This document shows positions 5,515 to 8,176 of a stretch of 8,176 nt of DNA, piece by piece. Positions within the stretch are counted from its first letter, which is position 1. The number at the start of each line of letters is the position of its first letter. The DNA is from Lachnospiraceae bacterium (lineage in GTDB: Bacteria; Bacillota_A; Clostridia; Lachnospirales; Lachnospiraceae), in assembly GCA_028694115.1 (NCBI GenBank), contig JAQUUB010000152.1:1-8176 (forward strand), given 5' to 3'. The notes beneath the pieces were generated by a model. The model searched no databases and had not been told where the DNA came from. It was given only the letters and a program-made list of their open reading frames with translations. The position numbers and the translations under genes were made by a program.

Positions 5515-7305
5515 ATGATTGAAACTTTTACACAACCATATGAAATATATTTTGATATTCAGAATGGAACTATTGATCCTTTGTTTCTGGATGACTTAAA
5601 AGAAGAACTTGAAACGATTAAAGTAATTAGCATAGAACGAACAAAAAAAACAAAACTTGTTGCATTTCAGAACAAACTGTCAAGTTTAAAATTTCTTGAT
5701 CCAGCCTGTGGTTCAGGTAACTTCCTTACAGAAACATATATATCGCTTAGAAGACTGGAAAATGCAGTAGTAAGAGAAATTTCAAATGGACAAATGGTAT
5801 TAGGTGAAGTTCTTAATCCAATCAAAGTAACAATCAGTCAATTTTTTGGTATAGAAATCAATGATTTTGCAGTTACAGTAGGTAAGACTGCGCTTTGGAT
5901 AGCTGAATCACAGATGATGAAGGAGACGGAAGACATTGTCCATATGCAATTAGAATTTCTTCCATTGAAGACAAATGCTTATATTGTAGAAGGAAATGCT
6001 TTACAAATTGACTGGGAGGACATAGTTCCCAAAAATGAATTGAATTATATAATGGGAAATCCACCTTTTGTTGGATTTACATTTATGTCTAATAATCAAA
6101 AGGAAGATATGAAAAGGGTTTTCCCAAATGCAAAAAATCTTGATTTAGTATGTGGTTGGTATAAGAAGGCAGCCGATGTAATAAAAAATACCAAAATAGA
6201 ATGTGGTTTTGTATCAACGAATTCAATAACCCAAGGAGAAACTGTAGCGTCATTATGGGAAGAGATAGAGATAAAAATAAATTTTGCGTATAGGTCTTTT
6301 GTATGGAATAGTGAGGCAAAAGATAAAGCTCATGTTCATTGTGTAATAATAGGATTTGCTGCATTTGATAGAAAAGAGAAGAAGTTATTTCATGGGGATA
6401 GAGGAATCATAGTACAAAATATCAATGCTTATTTGTGTGACGCTCCGAATATAATTGTTAAAAGTCGAAATAAACCATTATGCAATGTTTCAAAGATGGT
6501 ATATGGAAATAAGCCAGCAGATGGAGGCAATTTAATTATTGAAGATGAAGATTATTCTGATTTTATAGAAAAAGATCCGAATGCAATTCAGTTTATTAAA
6601 CCATTATTGGGAGCGTATGAATATTTACATGGAAAGAAACGTTGGTGTATATGGCTTAAAGGGGTATCTCCAAGTGAGATACGAAAGTGTCCAATGATTA
6701 TGAAGCGTATTGAGGCTTGTAAAGCAAATAGAGAAGCTAGTAAGGCCGCGGGAATCAGAAAATTTGCAGAAACTCCTACATTGTTTGCACAGATAACTCA
6801 GCCCGAAGGAGAAGATTATATTATTATTCCAAGAGTATCTTCAGAAAGAAGACGTTATGTTCCAATGGGATTTATGAGCTCAAATACTAAAGTTACAGAT
6901 TTGGTTCAAATAGTACCAAATGCTACATTATTTGAATTTGGTGTGCTGACATCTAACGTGCATATGGCTTGGATGAGGGTAGTTTGTAGTAGGATGAAGA
7001 GTGATTATAGATATTTAAAAGATATTGTTTATAATAATTTTCCTTGGTGTAATGCAAATGTTGATCAAATAAGAAAAATAGAACAAACAGCACAAGGAAT
7101 ATTAGATGCAAGAGACTTATATCCAGATTGCTCTTTGGCAGATTTATACGACGAAGTGTTAATGCCGCCTGAGTTACGTAGAGCTCATCAATTGAATGAT
7201 AAAGCTGTCATGCAGGCATATGGATTTCCAATTAAAGATTTTACAGAATCAGATTGCGTTACGAGACTTATGAGCATGTATCAGGAAATGACAAATGAAT
7301 TGTAA
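5515..7305 (+). CDS. MmeI-like adenine DNA methyltransferase, N-terminally truncated
   Basis: A 596-residue gamma-type N6-adenine DNA methyltransferase. The S-adenosylmethionine motif I is DPACGSGNF (62-70), with EIN (114-116) as the following acidic strand. The catalytic motif IV is NPPF (182-185), within IMGNPPFVGF. Residues ~330-520 look like the target recognition region, and the end, with MPPELRRAHQLND (~550) and a final helix, is characteristic of MmeI-type enzymes. Full MmeI-like proteins are ~900 residues, with an N-terminal PD-(D/E)xK nuclease and helical spacer; these are absent. Family similarity begins at ~residue 19 (TIDPLFLDDLKEE), so the first ~18 residues are probably foreign. 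AGGAG (5499-5503) lies 11 bases before the ATG, slightly far. It may act as a solitary methylase or be a remnant; it cannot cleave DNA. Confidence 0.8.
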   Translation: MIETFTQPYEIYFDIQNGTIDPLFLDDLKEELETIKVISIERTKKTKLVAFQNKLSSLKFLDPACGSGNFLTETYISLRRLENAVVREISNGQMVLGEVLNPIKVTISQFFGIEINDFAVTVGKTALWIAESQMMKETEDIVHMQLEFLPLKTNAYIVEGNALQIDWEDIVPKNELNYIMGNPPFVGFTFMSNNQKEDMKRVFPNAKNLDLVCGWYKKAADVIKNTKIECGFVSTNSITQGETVASLWEEIEIKINFAYRSFVWNSEAKDKAHVHCVIIGFAAFDRKEKKLFHGDRGIIVQNINAYLCDAPNIIVKSRNKPLCNVSKMVYGNKPADGGNLIIEDEDYSDFIEKDPNAIQFIKPLLGAYEYLHGKKRWCIWLKGVSPSEIRKCPMIMKRIEACKANREASKAAGIRKFAETPTLFAQITQPEGEDYIIIPRVSSERRRYVPMGFMSSNTKVTDLVQIVPNATLFEFGVLTSNVHMAWMRVVCSRMKSDYRYLKDIVYNNFPWCNANVDQIRKIEQTAQGILDARDLYPDCSLADLYDEVLMPPELRRAHQLNDKAVMQAYGFPIKDFTESDCVTRLMSMYQEMTNEL

Positions 7306-7347
7306 GTAATGGGAAAATGAAATGATGTAAAGAGATAGGAGTCAATT

Positions 7348-8094
7348 GTGTCGAGAAAGAATCATAAGATGGCAGATGGAAAATTACTTCAAATAGATAA
7401 GAAATATTCCAGTCTTAAGATGAAACAGAAAGAGAATATCAATCTTTGGATTGAACAGGAAATCAGATTATATTATAAAGATTACGGTAAAATGCCAACA
7501 AAAGAACAAGAGTTCCAGACTGTCCTCGATAAGCTTTATGATAGAATAGAAGAAGCTGACATATGGATTCCATACGGAGAGATTCATAAAAAATTCATGG
7601 GAAGCCGAATGGGAAGAATAGACAAGATTGAAGGTCAGATTTATAAGGAGGAATGTTCTTTAGCGATTAGTCAGATTAAGATAGAGCCTCTTGGAGTAGA
7701 ATTGTCAGTGTGTAAGGTTGTTGATTATTCTATGATAGATTTGAACAAGGAGTTCTGTTTTACTGGAAAAACGGATGTTGAAAACTCATTAGTATGTCCA
7801 CTACAATCTGTACCAGAAAATGTAGTTGAACGAGATGATGGATGGAGAGCATTTAGAATATGTGGTATGCTTGATTTTTCATTGATTGGTATTTTGTCAG
7901 GCATATCCAGTGAACTGGAAAGGCAAGGAATTGGGATATTTGCAATTTCAACATTTAATACCGATTATGTTTTGGTGAAAGAAAACGATTTTGACAAGGC
8001 ACTGGAGTCGTTTAGTAAGAAGGGGTACAACTGTGACGACAGAGGAATAAATCATAACCACCCGTTGAACGGGTGGTTTGCTCAACCCCTATAA
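7348..8094 (+). CDS. Fusion of a small conserved domain with an ACT-domain protein
   Basis: A 248-residue frame from GTG 7348, with AGGAG (7337-7341) 6 bases upstream. Residues 1-~90 resemble small basic, helical proteins of unknown function in clostridial genomes: NHKMADGKLLQIDKKYSSLK and RIEEADIWIPYGEI. Residues ~112-227 are an ACT domain of the CASTOR-like/COG3603 type: VELSVCKVV, FTGKTDVENSLVCP, ERDDGWRAFRICGMLDFSLIG and GIFAISTFNTDYVLVKE. ACT domains bind small ligands such as amino acids. These two parts are normally separate proteins, so this is a fusion, probably by deletion, with the join between residues ~90 and 112. The last ~18 residues (from ~8035) are encoded in transposon-end DNA and replace the native end. 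It lies 42 bases after the methyltransferase and may share its transcript. Confidence 0.6.
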   Translation: MSRKNHKMADGKLLQIDKKYSSLKMKQKENINLWIEQEIRLYYKDYGKMPTKEQEFQTVLDKLYDRIEEADIWIPYGEIHKKFMGSRMGRIDKIEGQIYKEECSLAISQIKIEPLGVELSVCKVVDYSMIDLNKEFCFTGKTDVENSLVCPLQSVPENVVERDDGWRAFRICGMLDFSLIGILSGISSELERQGIGIFAISTFNTDYVLVKENDFDKALESFSKKGYNCDDRGINHNHPLNGWFAQPL

Positions 8095-8176
8095 GGGGTT
8101 ATTACCGACGTTGGAGTCTAAAGACTCACCGATAAAGATTCTGCAGCCGCACAAACATTTATCTGCTGAGCCCTTC
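8036..8176. mobile_element. Probable IS200/IS605-family transposon end (partial)
   Basis: From about 8036 the sequence changes from ACT-domain coding to a series of closely spaced perfect hairpins with AT-rich links, the structure of subterminal ends recognised by TnpA of IS200/IS605 elements. The element runs past the window edge, so no transposase or TnpB gene is visible and left versus right end cannot be settled. These elements leave no target duplication and have no terminal inverted repeats, so the boundary (roughly 8035-8042) is set only by where ACT similarity ends. Confidence 0.6.
8056..8127 (+). repeat. Three consecutive hairpins of the transposon end
   Basis: Hairpin 1 is AACCACCCGTT (8056-8066) against AACGGGTGGTT (8068-8078), a perfect 11-bp inverted repeat around one base; in practice a 9-bp stem with a 5-base loop. 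Hairpin 2 is AACCCCT (8084-8090) against AGGGGTT (8094-8100) with loop ATA. Hairpin 3 is GAGTCT (8114-8119) against AGACTC (8122-8127) with loop AA. The first could also act as a transcription terminator for the upstream fusion gene. Confidence 0.8.

Noticed and set aside
1..8176. CRISPR array, tRNA, rRNA or riboswitch
   Set aside because: No regularly spaced repeats, cloverleaf or conserved RNA motif was found on reading both strands; the 33-bp repeat at 3801-3905 has only two imperfect copies.

Overview
The window looks like a low-GC, anaerobic Firmicute, probably a gut Lachnospiraceae-type Clostridium. The reasons are the strong AGGAGG ribosome binding sites, the A/T-rich codon use, the combination of DUF438, DUF1858, hemerythrin and hybrid-cluster proteins, and an IS200/IS605-like end. 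This placement is inference from content; there is no rRNA or other phylogenetic marker here.

Left part (1-3456): an intact nitrosative/oxidative-stress module. A Crp/Fnr-family regulator (minus strand, 183-896) is divergent from a two-gene operon: a large DUF1858-DUF438-hemerythrin-PAS protein (1040-2614) and a bicupin protein (2634-3290). The divergent intergenic region has overlapping, well-formed promoters for both directions. It also carries a near-perfect palindrome whose core recurs in front of the next gene, hcp, which suggests that one regulator controls all of these genes, including itself.

Centre (3457-5074): a rearranged region. The first 30 codons of hcp (hybrid cluster protein / hydroxylamine reductase) sit on the plus strand behind their own promoter and operators, then stop abruptly. 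The next ~1.33 kb is inverted. Read on the minus strand it holds the C-terminal ~230 codons of hcp, an intact small DUF1858 protein, and a hemerythrin gene cut off at codon ~84. At the far breakpoint (~4873) the sequence switches to the plus strand, to what looks like the C-terminal end of a DnaQ-like (DEDDh) 3'-5' exonuclease. Both breakpoints carry the same 5 bp (ATGCT/AGCAT) in inverted orientation. Turning the segment around would join the reading frames in phase on both sides, but ~295 codons of hcp would still be missing. The region is therefore an inversion with flanking deletions, or an assembly chimera.

Right part (5075-8176): a patchwork of further truncated or fused genes. A possible tiny membrane peptide (5085-5189) is followed by 325 bp without a convincing gene. 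Next is an MmeI-like adenine DNA methyltransferase lacking the N-terminal nuclease and helical domains (5515-7305), probably a solitary modification remnant. An open frame then fuses a small restriction-locus-type protein to an ACT domain (7348-8094). Its last ~18 codons run into a run of three hairpins typical of an IS200/IS605-type transposon end, which continues past the window edge.

Functionally the left and centre genes fit together. The regulator and the iron-binding proteins (hemerythrin domains, DUF438/PAS sensor, hybrid-cluster protein) match the known NO/hydroxylamine and oxygen stress response of anaerobes. In this sequence the main enzyme, Hcp, is split and very probably non-functional. 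The right part looks like a decaying restriction-modification/transposon island.
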